The notes beneath the pieces are model-generated. The model had not been told where the DNA came from. It did not search any database and saw only the letters and a list, made by a program, of their open reading frames with translations. A DNA stretch of 58,338 bases, taken from the NCBI RefSeq assembly GCF_015356825.1, contig NZ_JAACYW010000040.1:1-58338 (forward strand). Reading direction: 5' to 3'. A program made the position numbers and the translations under genes. Source of the stretch: Catenulispora rubra. Its GTDB lineage: Bacteria > Actinomycetota > Actinomycetes > Streptomycetales > Catenulisporaceae. Position 1 is the first letter of the stretch; every line of letters begins with the position of its first letter. Shown piece by piece: positions 8,789 through 16,178 of the stretch.

Positions 8789-9595
8789 ATGGACCTCAAT
8801 CTCAGCATCACCCGCCGCGCCCTCGTGCTCGGCGTCGCGACCCTGCTCGCCGCCGGCGGTGCGGTCGCCATCGGGATGTCCGGCGGCAGTTCGGCGCCGA
8901 ATGCCAATGCGGCGCCCTTCGGGTCTGCGCTCGTCGGGAACGGGACGCCGGTGGCGCCGGATGCGTTTCCCGGTATCACCGTGCAGGGCACCGGGAAGGT
9001 GACCGGGACGCCTGACACGCTCATCCTCACCCTGAGCATCACCAAGAACGCCTCGGATGTCAGCTCCGCGATGAACGGCGTCTCCGGGACGATGGGCGCT
9101 GTGCAGGCCTCGCTGACCGGCAACCACGTCGCCGCCGCCGATCAGAAGACGTCCGGGCTGAACGTCGGTCCGCAGTATGAGTATTCGAGTGGTAAGCCGA
9201 CGGTCACCGGATATCAGGCTTCGGAGAACCTGACCGTGACGCTGCGCGATCCGAAGTCCGCGGGCACGATCATCGCCGCGGCGTCGACCGCCGGTGGGAA
9301 CGCCACCCAGATCTCCGGATTGTCGACCGATCTGCAGAATGACTCCGGGCCGTTGGGGCAGGCCCGGGACGCCGCCTTCAACGACGCCAAGGCCAAGGCC
9401 ACGCAGTACGCGAAGTCCGCAGGGCGCACTCTGGGCCAGGTGGTGCGCGTCGAGGAGAACGACAGCAACCCCACCCCGAAGCCGGTGAACTACGCGCCGT
9501 CAGCGGCTGGAGCGACGCCGGTGAATCCGGTGCCGATCCAGCTGGGCAGCACCGATGTCACGGTCCAGGTGACCGTCGTGTTCAGCTTCGCTTGA
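8789..9595 (+). CDS. SIMPL (DUF541) domain protein, membrane-anchored or secreted
   Basis: The product is 268 residues. An N-terminal hydrophobic segment (ALVLGVATLLAAGGAVAIGM, about residues 12-31) acts as signal peptide or anchor. The rest is a SIMPL domain, with ITVQGTGKVTGTPDTLILTLSI, TSGLNVGPQYEY, YQASENLTVTL and the conserved KAKATQYAKSAGRTLG. Bacterial members such as periplasmic YggE are linked to oxidative-stress tolerance, but the biochemical role is uncertain. It converges on the Nudix gene with a shared terminator between. Confidence 0.85.
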   Translation: MDLNLSITRRALVLGVATLLAAGGAVAIGMSGGSSAPNANAAPFGSALVGNGTPVAPDAFPGITVQGTGKVTGTPDTLILTLSITKNASDVSSAMNGVSGTMGAVQASLTGNHVAAADQKTSGLNVGPQYEYSSGKPTVTGYQASENLTVTLRDPKSAGTIIAAASTAGGNATQISGLSTDLQNDSGPLGQARDAAFNDAKAKATQYAKSAGRTLGQVVRVEENDSNPTPKPVNYAPSAAGATPVNPVPIQLGSTDVTVQVTVVFSFA

Positions 9596-9605
9596 GCCGT
9601 TCGGC

Positions 9606-9644
9606 GGCCCCCCGTTCGGGGTCGGCCGGGCCGAACGGGGGGCC
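9606..9644. terminator. Bidirectional hairpin terminator
   Basis: Perfect 14-bp stem: GGCCCCCCGTTCGG at 9606-9619 pairs with CCGAACGGGGGGCC at 9631-9644 around an 11-base loop. It lies between two convergent genes and has no T-tract, as is usual in very GC-rich actinomycetes. Confidence 0.75.
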
Positions 9645-9675
9645 GGGCCGGCTACTCGCGTTCGGCCCCGCTCGG

Positions 9676-10332
9676 CTACTTCCGCTCGGCCAGCACCCGC
9701 AGCAGCCCGACCAGCGAGGAGGACGTTGCGATCTGCCCGGCGTCGATCAGCCCGAGTACCTCGTCCAGCGGAATCCACGCCACCTTCTCGGCCTCGTTCT
9801 CCTCCGTCGGCTCCCCGATGTACTCGGCACCGAACGCGCGGAACAGGCGGTACTGCGACCGCAGCATCCCGCCGACCGGGTGAAAGGACAGCAGCGGTGT
9901 GACTTCGCTCACCCGCCAGCCGGTCTCCTCCTCCACCTCGCGGCGTGCGGTGTCCGCCGGGTCCTCGCCGTCCTCGATCAGGCCGGAGGGGATCTCCCAG
10001 ACCCACTTGTCGATCGCGAAGCGGTGCCGCCAGATCAGCAGCACCTCCTCGCGCCCGGCCTCGGTCCTGGTCACCACGCAGCTGGCGGCGCTGCGGGTGC
10101 GGATCACGTGGTGCTCGAAGCGGGTGCCGTCGCCGAGTTCCACGTCGGCCATGAGGACGTCCACCCAAGGGTTCTCATACACCGGCCGCTCGGAGTGCAC
10201 GGTCCACTGGCTCCGGCTGCGCGCCGGGGGTGCGGCCGGGGTGTCGGCGGCGTAGTCGGCGGTGTTGTCGGGGGTGCCGCCGGGGGCGTCGTCGGGTGTC
10301 TCGTGAGACGGCGTCGGCTCAGGCTCTGACAT
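9676..10332 (-). CDS. Nudix hydrolase, ADP-ribose pyrophosphatase type
   Basis: The product is 218 residues. A Pro/Asp/Ala-rich low-complexity N-terminus (1-42) precedes the Nudix fold. The Nudix box spans residues 117-139 (G-x5-E-x7-REVEEETGW) with all metal-binding glutamates. The downstream PVGGMLRSQYRLF and preceding RHRFAIDKWVWEIPSGL blocks resemble ADP-ribose pyrophosphatases, which split ADP-ribose into AMP and ribose 5-phosphate. The exact substrate is inferred. ATG at 10332 was chosen; no Shine-Dalgarno is visible, so a leaderless mRNA is possible. A GTG at 10365 is in frame. Confidence 0.88.
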   Translation of the reverse strand: MSEPEPTPSHETPDDAPGGTPDNTADYAADTPAAPPARSRSQWTVHSERPVYENPWVDVLMADVELGDGTRFEHHVIRTRSAASCVVTRTEAGREEVLLIWRHRFAIDKWVWEIPSGLIEDGEDPADTARREVEEETGWRVSEVTPLLSFHPVGGMLRSQYRLFRAFGAEYIGEPTEENEAEKVAWIPLDEVLGLIDAGQIATSSSLVGLLRVLAERK

Positions 10333-10423
10333 GCGGCTGAGCGTAGTGGACCGGGGTCGCGACACGGCGTGCCGAAACCCGATTTCGCGCCTGGCCCAAG
10401 ACCGTGTAACTTATTCCCTGCTC

Positions 10424-10496
10424 GCCCCTTTAGCTCAGTCGGCAGAGCGTCTCCATGGTAAGGAGAAGGTCTACGGTTCGATTCCGTAAAGGGGCT
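10424..10496 (+). tRNA. tRNA-Thr (GGT)
   Basis: A complete cloverleaf can be drawn. Acceptor GCCCCTT pairs with AAGGGGC, the D arm is GCTC..GAGC, the anticodon stem TCTCC/GGAGA encloses the loop ATGGTAA (anticodon GGT), and the T arm is TACGG TTCGATT CCGTA. No CCA is encoded. Confidence 0.93.
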
Positions 10497-10511
10497 CAGG
10501 TCACACCGGGG

Positions 10512-10553
10512 GTCCGGTGGACACGAAAGGGTGAAAGCCCGTGTCCGCCGGAC
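10512..10553 (+). terminator. Hairpin between tRNA-Thr and tRNA-Met
   Basis: GTCCGGTGGACACG (10512-10525) pairs with CGTGTCCGCCGGAC (10540-10553) with one G-U pair, around a 14-base loop. It may terminate tRNA-Thr transcription or act as a processing signal between the two tRNAs. No T-tract follows. Confidence 0.55.
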
Positions 10554-10574
10554 TGTTCCGGTAGTTGATCGAGT

Positions 10575-10648
10575 GGCGGTGTAGCTCAGCCTGGTAGAGC
10601 AAGCGGCTCATAATCGCTGTGTCGCCGGTTCAAGTCCGGCCACCGCTA
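10575..10648 (+). tRNA. tRNA-Met (CAT), elongator type
   Basis: Acceptor GGCGGTG pairs with CACCGCT (first pair G-U). The D arm is GCTC..GAGC, the anticodon stem AGCGG/TCGCT encloses CTCATAA (anticodon CAT), and the T arm is GCCGG TTCAAGT CCGGC. The acceptor top is not the mispaired C-A end expected of an initiator tRNA, so elongator is preferred. No CCA is encoded. Confidence 0.92.
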
Positions 10649-10669
10649 CGCATCTGGCAAAACCCTCAG

Positions 10670-10692
10670 CCCTGCAAGGTACTCTTGCAGGG
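10670..10692 (+). terminator. Short hairpin between tRNA-Met and rpmG
   Basis: Perfect 9-bp stem CCCTGCAAG / CTTGCAGGG with a 5-base loop, followed by TTGTCC. It probably ends the tRNA-Met transcript, or is a structured leader of rpmG 67 bases downstream. Confidence 0.55.
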
Positions 10693-10758
10693 TTGTCCAT
10701 CGTGAGGGCCGACCTGGGAAGGTCCGGAGCCCTCGAAGAAGTAGAAAGAGGCACCCCA

Positions 10759-10923
10759 GTGGCTGCTGTCGACGTCCGGCCGAAGATCACCCTCGCGTGC
10801 ACCGAGTGCAAGCGGCGCAACTACATCACCAAGAAGAACCGGCGCAACGACCCGGACCGTCTTGAGCTGAAGAAGCACTGCCGCTGGTGCAACAAGCACA
10901 CCCCGCACCGCGAGACCCGCTAG
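10759..10923 (+). CDS. rpmG: 50S ribosomal protein L33
   Basis: The product is 54 residues, normal for bacterial L33. Two CxxC pairs (C14-C17 and the HCRWC pair near the C-terminus) make it the zinc-binding form. A GTG start with AAAGAGG eight bases upstream gives the N-terminus [18 protein letters not shown]33 sits in the large ribosomal subunit near the E site. The gene order tRNA-Thr, tRNA-Met, rpmG, MaoC pair, murB is a familiar actinobacterial arrangement. Confidence 0.97.
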   Translation: MAAVDVRPKITLACTECKRRNYITKKNRRNDPDRLELKKHCRWCNKHTPHRETR

Positions 10924-11031
10924 TCCCGTGGCCCCGCGCCCGGCTCGCAGCCGGGCTGTGCTGGCTGGGCCCGCGCTAGCGTGACACCAGGCCCGTACTG
11001 CCGGGTCACGCCTCGCGGCCTGTAGTTTCGG

Positions 11032-11077
11032 ACCGCCCCGCCGACTCCCGATCACGGAGTGGGCGCGGGCGGTTTCT
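11032..11077 (+). terminator. Terminator downstream of rpmG
   Basis: ACCGCCC and GACTCC pair with GGAGT and GGGCGGT as an interrupted GC-rich stem around a short loop, followed by TTTCTT. It ends 25 bases before the next start codon, so it could also act as an attenuator for the MaoC operon. Confidence 0.6.
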
Positions 11078-11102
11078 TCGTATCCAAGGAGGCACAGGGA
11101 CG

Positions 11103-11570
11103 ATGGCCCTGGACGTCGGTTTCATCGGCCGCACCTATCCGCCCACCGCGGTGTATGAGGTCGGCCGCGAGAAGATCCGCGAGTTCGCCGACGCGATCGG
11201 GGACCCGAACCCGGTCTACCGCGACCCGGCGGTGGCCCAGGACCTCGGGCACCGCGACGTGCTGGCGCCGCCGACCTTCCCGATCGCCATCACCTGGCCG
11301 GCCGCGACGGTCATCATCGAGGACCCGGACCTCGGCCTGGACTTCAGCCGGGTGCTGCACGGCGAGCAGCGCTTCGTGCACAACCGGCCGATCTACGCCG
11401 ACGACCAGCTGACCGCGACCGTGACCATCGAGGACATCACCGAGCGGATGGGGCAGGGCTTCCTGAGCACCCGCACCGAGCTGAACACCGTGGACGGCGA
11501 ACTAGTGGTGACCGGCTTCTCCAAGCTGGTCGTGGTCGGAGCCGGCGGCGGCGAGGGGGAGCAGGCGTGA
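11103..11570 (+). CDS. MaoC-family dehydratase, FAS1-like N-terminal domain (HadA-like subunit)
   Basis: The product is 155 residues, with a hot-dog fold of the UPF0336/HadA type (YEVGREKIREFADAIGDPNPVYRDP, APPTFPIAITWPA, LHGEQRFVHNRPIYADDQLTA). It lacks the full hydratase motif and is expected to form a heterodimer with the product of the next gene, dehydrating 3-hydroxyacyl-ACP or -CoA. In mycobacteria the equivalent pair is HadA/HadB of FAS-II; here the substrate is inferred. AAGGAGG lies 10 bases before ATG. The stop overlaps the next start (GTGA). Confidence 0.9.
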   Translation: MALDVGFIGRTYPPTAVYEVGREKIREFADAIGDPNPVYRDPAVAQDLGHRDVLAPPTFPIAITWPAATVIIEDPDLGLDFSRVLHGEQRFVHNRPIYADDQLTATVTIEDITERMGQGFLSTRTELNTVDGELVVTGFSKLVVVGAGGGEGEQA

Positions 11571-11995
11571 TCAAGTTCGCTGACGTCTCGAAGGGCGACG
11601 TGCTGCCCGCCCAGACGCTCCCGATCCGGCGCGTGGACCTGGTGAAGTACGCCGGTGCCTCCGGCGACTTCAACCCGATCCACTGGAACGAGCGCTTCGC
11701 GCAGTCGGTGGGGCTGCCGGACGTCATCGCGCACGGGATGTTCACGATGGCCTCGGCGATCCGCGTGGTCACCGACTGGTGCGGGGACCCGGGGATGGTC
11801 GTGGAGTACCAGGTGCGGTTCACCAAGCCGGTGGTGGTGCCGGACGGCGTGGACGAGGAGTCCGGCGCGCGGCTGACGGTGACCGGGAAGGTCAGCGCGG
11901 TCAACGAGGACGGGACGGTGCGGGTCGACCTGGTCGCGACCAGCGAGGGCGAGAAGGTGCTGGGGTTGGCGCGGGCTGTGGTGCGGCTGCCTTGA
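11567..11995 (+). CDS. MaoC-family dehydratase (HadB-like catalytic subunit)
   Basis: The product is 142 residues. The R-hydratase signature is complete: YAGASGDFNPIHWNERFA supplies the catalytic Asp and His, and VIAHGMFTMA follows. It forms the catalytic partner of the upstream subunit, and the GTG start overlaps that gene's stop by four bases. Third-position GC and context are normal for the window. Confidence 0.92.
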   Translation: MIKFADVSKGDVLPAQTLPIRRVDLVKYAGASGDFNPIHWNERFAQSVGLPDVIAHGMFTMASAIRVVTDWCGDPGMVVEYQVRFTKPVVVPDGVDEESGARLTVTGKVSAVNEDGTVRVDLVATSEGEKVLGLARAVVRLP

Positions 11996-12014
11996 CACCG
12001 CCCTGACCTGCGCT

Positions 12015-12031
12015 GTCCGAACAGTTCGGAC
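12015..12031. promoter_or_regulatory. Perfect 8-1-8 palindrome upstream of murB
   Basis: GTCCGAAC-A-GTTCGGAC is a perfect inverted repeat 20 bases after the dehydratase stop and 69 bases before murB. A further half-site-like GTTCGGA lies at 12054. The single-base spacer is too short for a terminator loop, so a protein-binding operator is the better reading. The regulator is unknown. Confidence 0.4.
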
Positions 12032-12099
12032 TCCGTGACGATCGTTCGGAGACTGAGATGGCACGCCCGCCGGGCCCGGCACCCGGTACCGTGTGCCTC

Positions 12100-13164
12100 A
12101 TGCTCGAACAGGCCTCGGCACCCCTCGCGCCCCTGACCACCCTGCGTGTGGGCGGACCGGCGCGGCGCATGGTGACCGCGACCACGGAGCAGGAGATCGT
12201 CGAGACCGTCAAGGACTGCGACCGGCGCGGCGAGCCGCTGCTGATCCTGGCCGGCGGCTCCAACCTGCTGATCGGCGACGACGGCTTCGACGGCACCGTG
12301 CTGAAGATCGCGTACACCGGCGTGACGAAGCAGAAGACGTGCTCGGGCCTGCGCCTCGGCGTCGCCGCCGGCCACGACTGGGACGCCTTCGTCGCGGAGG
12401 CGGTGGACCTCGGCGCGGTCGGCGTCGAGGCCCTGAGCGGCATCCCCGGCTCGGCCGGCGCCACCCCGATCCAGAACGTCGGCGCCTACGGCCAGGACGT
12501 CGGCCAGACCATCGCCTGGATCCGCGCCCTGGACCGCGAGACCGGCGACATCCGCGGCATGCAGTCCCGCTGCCTGGAGTTCGGCTACCGCGACTCGGTG
12601 TTCAAGCAGCACCCGGGCAAGTACGTGGTCCTGACGGTCTGGTTCGGCTTCGACCCGCCGGCCGCCGCAGAATCCGAGCGCCTGTCCGCCCCGATCCGCT
12701 ACGCGGAACTGGCCCGCGCACTCGGCGTCGAGGAAGGCGACCGCGCCCCGCTCGCACTGGTCCGCGAGACAGTCCTGAAGTTGCGCGCCGCAAAGGGCAT
12801 GGTCCTGAACGCGGAGGACCACGACACCTGGTCCGCAGGCTCCTTCTTCACGAACCCGGTCCTCGACGCAGCCGCCTTCGACGCCCTGGCCGCCCGCGCG
12901 ACCATGGCGCCCCCGCGCTTCCCGGCCCCGGACAACCAGGTGAAGACCTCGGCAGCCTGGCTCATCGAGCAGGCGGGCTACCCGAAGGGCTACGGCGCCG
13001 GCGCCGCGACCCTGTCGACAAAGCACACCCTGGCCCTGACGAACCGCGGCGACGCGGCAGCGGCCGACGTGCTGCGGCTGGCGCGGGAGATCCGCGACGG
13101 GGTGCGGGACCGGTTCGGGGTGGAGCTGGTGCCCGAGCCGGTTTTTGTGGGCGCTGATCTGTAG
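12100..13164 (+). CDS. murB: UDP-N-acetylmuramate dehydrogenase
   Basis: The product is 354 residues. FAD-binding domain blocks are TTLRVGGPARRM and ILAGGSNLLIGDDGF. The substrate domain has GIPGSAGATPIQNVGAYGQ, GYRDSVFK and AGSFFTNPV (catalytic Ser), and ends AAWLIEQAGYPKGYGAG...LSTKHTLALTNRG. It reduces UDP-GlcNAc-enolpyruvate to UDP-MurNAc in peptidoglycan synthesis. ATG at 12100 fits homology; no Shine-Dalgarno is seen but TACCGT sits about 10 bases upstream, suggesting a leaderless mRNA. Confidence 0.95.
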   Translation: MLEQASAPLAPLTTLRVGGPARRMVTATTEQEIVETVKDCDRRGEPLLILAGGSNLLIGDDGFDGTVLKIAYTGVTKQKTCSGLRLGVAAGHDWDAFVAEAVDLGAVGVEALSGIPGSAGATPIQNVGAYGQDVGQTIAWIRALDRETGDIRGMQSRCLEFGYRDSVFKQHPGKYVVLTVWFGFDPPAAAESERLSAPIRYAELARALGVEEGDRAPLALVRETVLKLRAAKGMVLNAEDHDTWSAGSFFTNPVLDAAAFDALAARATMAPPRFPAPDNQVKTSAAWLIEQAGYPKGYGAGAATLSTKHTLALTNRGDAAAADVLRLAREIRDGVRDRFGVELVPEPVFVGADL

Positions 13165-13604
13165 CTTCGATATTAGGGGCGGATCGCAAGTAAGCGATTG
13201 ATCACTGCATATCGGGCGATATCGGGCGAATGGCGCGGCGGGGCTCGCGCTCGGATTCGGCTGCTGCGCGACAACCGGGGGCTGCGCTGGCCAGGCTGGC
13301 GCAAAAAGGCTGATGCTCGGCCGACTTGCTGCTGCCGGGACGCGCCGCTGAAATGCTTGCGCGGTCAAATGTTGCTCTGCGGGACGCACCGCTGATTGCC
13401 GCTGTGCGCTGGCCAAACTGCGATGCCGCCCAAACTGCCGCGCTGGTCGCTTCTGCTGGTGTGTTGCTGGTGCCGACCTGCTCTCGCGGATCGAATCGCT
13501 GCCTGCCAATGGCGGGCGGGGTGTTCAGGCCACGTGAGTCGGCGGGTGAGTGGGCCGTACCCCACTCACCCGCCGAGCTTGTGTTCCTCCTTATGGGGCG
13601 CGCC
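13165..13604. other. Intergenic stretch without a recognisable gene
   Basis: These 440 bases lie between the convergent genes murB and the GT39 transferase. Open frames are present but have poor codon usage and no recognisable product. The only local structure noted is a short direct repeat of ATATCGGGCG near 13207-13226. No clear terminator hairpin was found. Confidence 0.5.
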
Positions 13605-16178
13605 TTACGAGGTGGGCGCGGTCAGGTCGTAGATCGTTACGCCGTCGATGGTCTGGGCCTTGTAGTGGGCTGCTACCCAGGTGCCGATGGAGGTGCCTTC
13701 GTCGGCTCCGCCGTTGGCTCGCATGCCGATGCCGCCGCCGATGTAGTAGTGGATCTTGTGTTGGGCGACGTCTGCCTGGAACTGGGCCAGGGTGGGGGAG
13801 GGGTCGGAGCCGTTGAAGCCGCCGATGGCCATGACGGGGTCGCCGGTGCCGAGTTGGTAGCCGGAGGCGTTCTGGGCGCCGATGGCTGCGGCGACCCAGG
13901 TGTAGCTCGACGCGTTCTGCTTCAGCAGGGCCAGGATCTGGGCGCCGGGCTTGCTGCCGTCGAGGAAGTTGTTCCCGCCGGTGCCGCCCGGGGACTGGGT
14001 GGTCGTGCCGCCCTGGGTGCCGCCGAGTTGGGTCTGGCCGCCGGTGCTGCCACCTGTGCCGCCGGTGGCACCGCCGAAGCCGCCGGTGCCACCTGTTCCG
14101 CCAGTGCCGCCAGTGCCGCCGGTACCACCGGTGCCACCCGGGCCGCCGCCGAAGCCGCCGGCCGGCGGGGTCTGGCCGGTGCCGGTCTGGCCGGTCGTGC
14201 CGCCAGTGCCGCCAGTACCACCAGTGCTGCCAGTGCCGCCGGTGCCGCCCGTGCCGCCGCCCTGGAAGCCCGGGAACGTGCCGGTGAAGTGCCGGCCGGT
14301 CCGCGCACCGCCGCCGAAGCCGCCGAAGCCCTGGCCGGCCGGTCCGGCCGAGGGGATCGAGCCGCTGTGGCCCTGGCCGGTCGTGGCCACGGCGTACGCC
14401 GCCGGGCCCAGCAGCACCGCACCGACGCCGATGGTCACCGCAGCGAGTCGCAGAGCCCTGTTACGCGGGGCCTCGGCAGCGGGCTGCGCGGCCGGGCTGG
14501 CAGCGGAGGCAATAGCAGGGTCCTGTGAAGAACCGTCAGCCTCGGCACCCTCGACAGGCACCCAACCGGGCTGCACGGCCAAAGGAGTGGCGGCAGAGGC
14601 GTCAGAAGCAGCAACCGCGCCCTTCCGCAGCCACCCCGGCCCGGCCAGCAGCAGCACCGTCCCGACCACACCGGCGACCGCGATCAGATACCGCAGCCAC
14701 GAGTACCAGTCCGGCGTCTGCCCCAGCAGGTGGAACGACCACCACGTGGTCACCCCCACCGCACCGGCCAGCCCGATCCGCGCCAGCGGCTCGGCCCGCC
14801 GCGCCCACACCATCCCGCCGCCGATGCCGAGCGTCACCGCGATGAGCGGCGCCAGCGCGATCGTGTAGTACGGGTGGAAGATGCCCTTCATGTAGCTGAA
14901 GACCGCAGCCGTGCTCACCAGCGACAGCCCCCACGCCAGCAGCGCGGCCCGCGCGTGGTCCGTGCGGCGCGCCCGGCCGGCGGCCCACAGGCCGAAGACG
15001 AACAGCACCAGCGCGGCCGGGATCAGCCAGCTGACCTGGCTGCCGATCTCGGAGTCGAACATGCGCCCGATGCCGGTGCCGGAGCTGAAGCCGCCGGCGC
15101 CACCGCCGCGCGCACCGCCGCCACCGGGCGGAGCGAACGTCCCACCGGCGCCCGCCGCGCCGGTGGCACCCGTAGTACCGGTAGCACCAGTAACCCCGGT
15201 CGCCCCGGCAGCACCCGCCGCACCCCGTGCCGCGCCGCCACCGAACCCGCCGCCGACACTCCCGGTCTCATTGCCGGTCAGCCGCCCGAACCCGTTGTAC
15301 CCGAACGTCAAGTTCAGGAAGCTGTTGTCCTGCGACCCACCGATATAAGGCCTCGAACTCGCCGGCGTCAGCTGCACGATCGCGACCCACCAGCCCGCAC
15401 TGACCACGATCGCCAGCCCGGCCGCGCCGATCTGCCACAACCTGCGCAGGAACTTGCCCGGCCCGAGCGCCAGATACACGGCCGTCAGCGCCGGCAGGAT
15501 CAGGAACGCCTGCAACGTCTTCGTCAGGAACGCGAACCCGATCAACGTCCCGGCCAGCACCAGCCAGCGCGTGCTGCCGTGCTCCATCGCGCGCACCACC
15601 GCGTAGACGGACACCGTCATCAGCAGCACCAGCAGCGCGTCGGGGTTGTTGAACTTGAACATCAGCACCGCGACCGGCGTCGCCATCAGCGCCGCCGCCG
15701 CGAGCAGCCCGGCCGCCGAGCCGATCGTCGCGTTGCGCGTCCGGCTGAGCACCCGCTTCACCGCCGCGTAGACCACGCCGCACGTCGCGACACCCATCAA
15801 CGCCTGCGGCATCAGCATGGTCCAGGAGTTGAAGCCGAAGATCCGGCCCGAGATCTCCATGATCCACAACGAGGCCGGCGGCTTGTCGACCGTGATCGAG
15901 TTGCCGGCGTCCAGCGAGCCGAACAGCATCGCCTTCCAGCTCTTCGTACCGGCCTGGACCGCAGCGGAGTAGAACGAGTTGGCCCAGCCGGAGGACGACA
16001 GGTCCCACAAATACAGGACCCCAGCAGCCACCAGCAGACCGAGCAAACTGGGCCGGGCCCAGCGCGGGTCGGTCTCGGGGCCGCGCCAGAAGCGCGTGAA
16101 GCGCCCGGTGCCGCCGGCCGCCGTGGACGGCGCGCCGATCTGGTATCCGACGTCTGACGTCGGGGACAAGGTGCTCAT
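13605..16178 (-). CDS. Membrane glycosyltransferase, GT39/ArnT-like, with Gly-rich inserts
   Basis: The product is about 857 residues, larger than usual for the family. The N-terminal PMT_2 domain has multiple membrane helices and the signature loop NSITVDKPPASLWIMEISG, whose Asp is the expected catalytic residue. The protein probably moves a sugar from a polyprenyl-phosphate donor onto a cell-surface acceptor. A collagen-like insert lies at about residues 309-356 and a GGT-triplet region at about 636-733; a soluble C-terminal domain follows (SSYTWVAAAIGAQNASGYQLGTGDPVMAIGGF...HKIHYYIGGG). The ATG overlaps the stop of the GT2-GtrA gene, which may supply the donor lipid. Confidence 0.88.
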   Translation of the reverse strand: MSTLSPTSDVGYQIGAPSTAAGGTGRFTRFWRGPETDPRWARPSLLGLLVAAGVLYLWDLSSSGWANSFYSAAVQAGTKSWKAMLFGSLDAGNSITVDKPPASLWIMEISGRIFGFNSWTMLMPQALMGVATCGVVYAAVKRVLSRTRNATIGSAAGLLAAAALMATPVAVLMFKFNNPDALLVLLMTVSVYAVVRAMEHGSTRWLVLAGTLIGFAFLTKTLQAFLILPALTAVYLALGPGKFLRRLWQIGAAGLAIVVSAGWWVAIVQLTPASSRPYIGGSQDNSFLNLTFGYNGFGRLTGNETGSVGGGFGGGAARGAAGAAGATGVTGATGTTGATGAAGAGGTFAPPGGGGARGGGAGGFSSGTGIGRMFDSEIGSQVSWLIPAALVLFVFGLWAAGRARRTDHARAALLAWGLSLVSTAAVFSYMKGIFHPYYTIALAPLIAVTLGIGGGMVWARRAEPLARIGLAGAVGVTTWWSFHLLGQTPDWYSWLRYLIAVAGVVGTVLLLAGPGWLRKGAVAASDASAATPLAVQPGWVPVEGAEADGSSQDPAIASAASPAAQPAAEAPRNRALRLAAVTIGVGAVLLGPAAYAVATTGQGHSGSIPSAGPAGQGFGGFGGGARTGRHFTGTFPGFQGGGTGGTGGTGSTGGTGGTGGTTGQTGTGQTPPAGGFGGGPGGTGGTGGTGGTGGTGGTGGFGGATGGTGGSTGGQTQLGGTQGGTTTQSPGGTGGNNFLDGSKPGAQILALLKQNASSYTWVAAAIGAQNASGYQLGTGDPVMAIGGFNGSDPSPTLAQFQADVAQHKIHYYIGGGIGMRANGGADEGTSIGTWVAAHYKAQTIDGVTIYDLTAPTS
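13979..14270 (-). repeat. GGT-triplet (Gly-Gly-Thr) repeat within the GT39 gene
   Basis: Encodes long runs of Gly-Gly-Thr and Gly-x-y triplets with Gln, Pro and Phe interruptions at about residues 636-733. The DNA shows imperfect 9-bp periodicity (CCGCCGGTG-like units). The segment lies between the last membrane helix and the soluble C-terminal domain, so it is probably a flexible extracellular linker. Confidence 0.75.
15110..15250 (-). repeat. Collagen-like Gly-X-Y repeat within the GT39 gene
   Basis: Encodes about nine consecutive Gly-X-Y triplets (GAA GAA GAT GVT GAT GTT GAT GAA GAG in protein letters) at about residues 320-347, flanked by Gly/Ala-rich sequence. It interrupts the catalytic membrane domain between NSFLNLTFGYNGFGRL and the next helix, in a predicted loop. 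Confidence 0.7.

Noticed and set aside
13979..14270. The GGT-coding tandem repeat as a CRISPR-like array
   Set aside because: Short 9-bp coding periodicity without spacers; it translates cleanly as Gly-Gly-Thr triplets inside a gene.
14730..16157. A 475-codon plus-strand frame antisense to the GT39 gene
   Set aside because: Arg/Gln/His-rich, no domain; the opposite strand has membrane helices and the DKPP signature.
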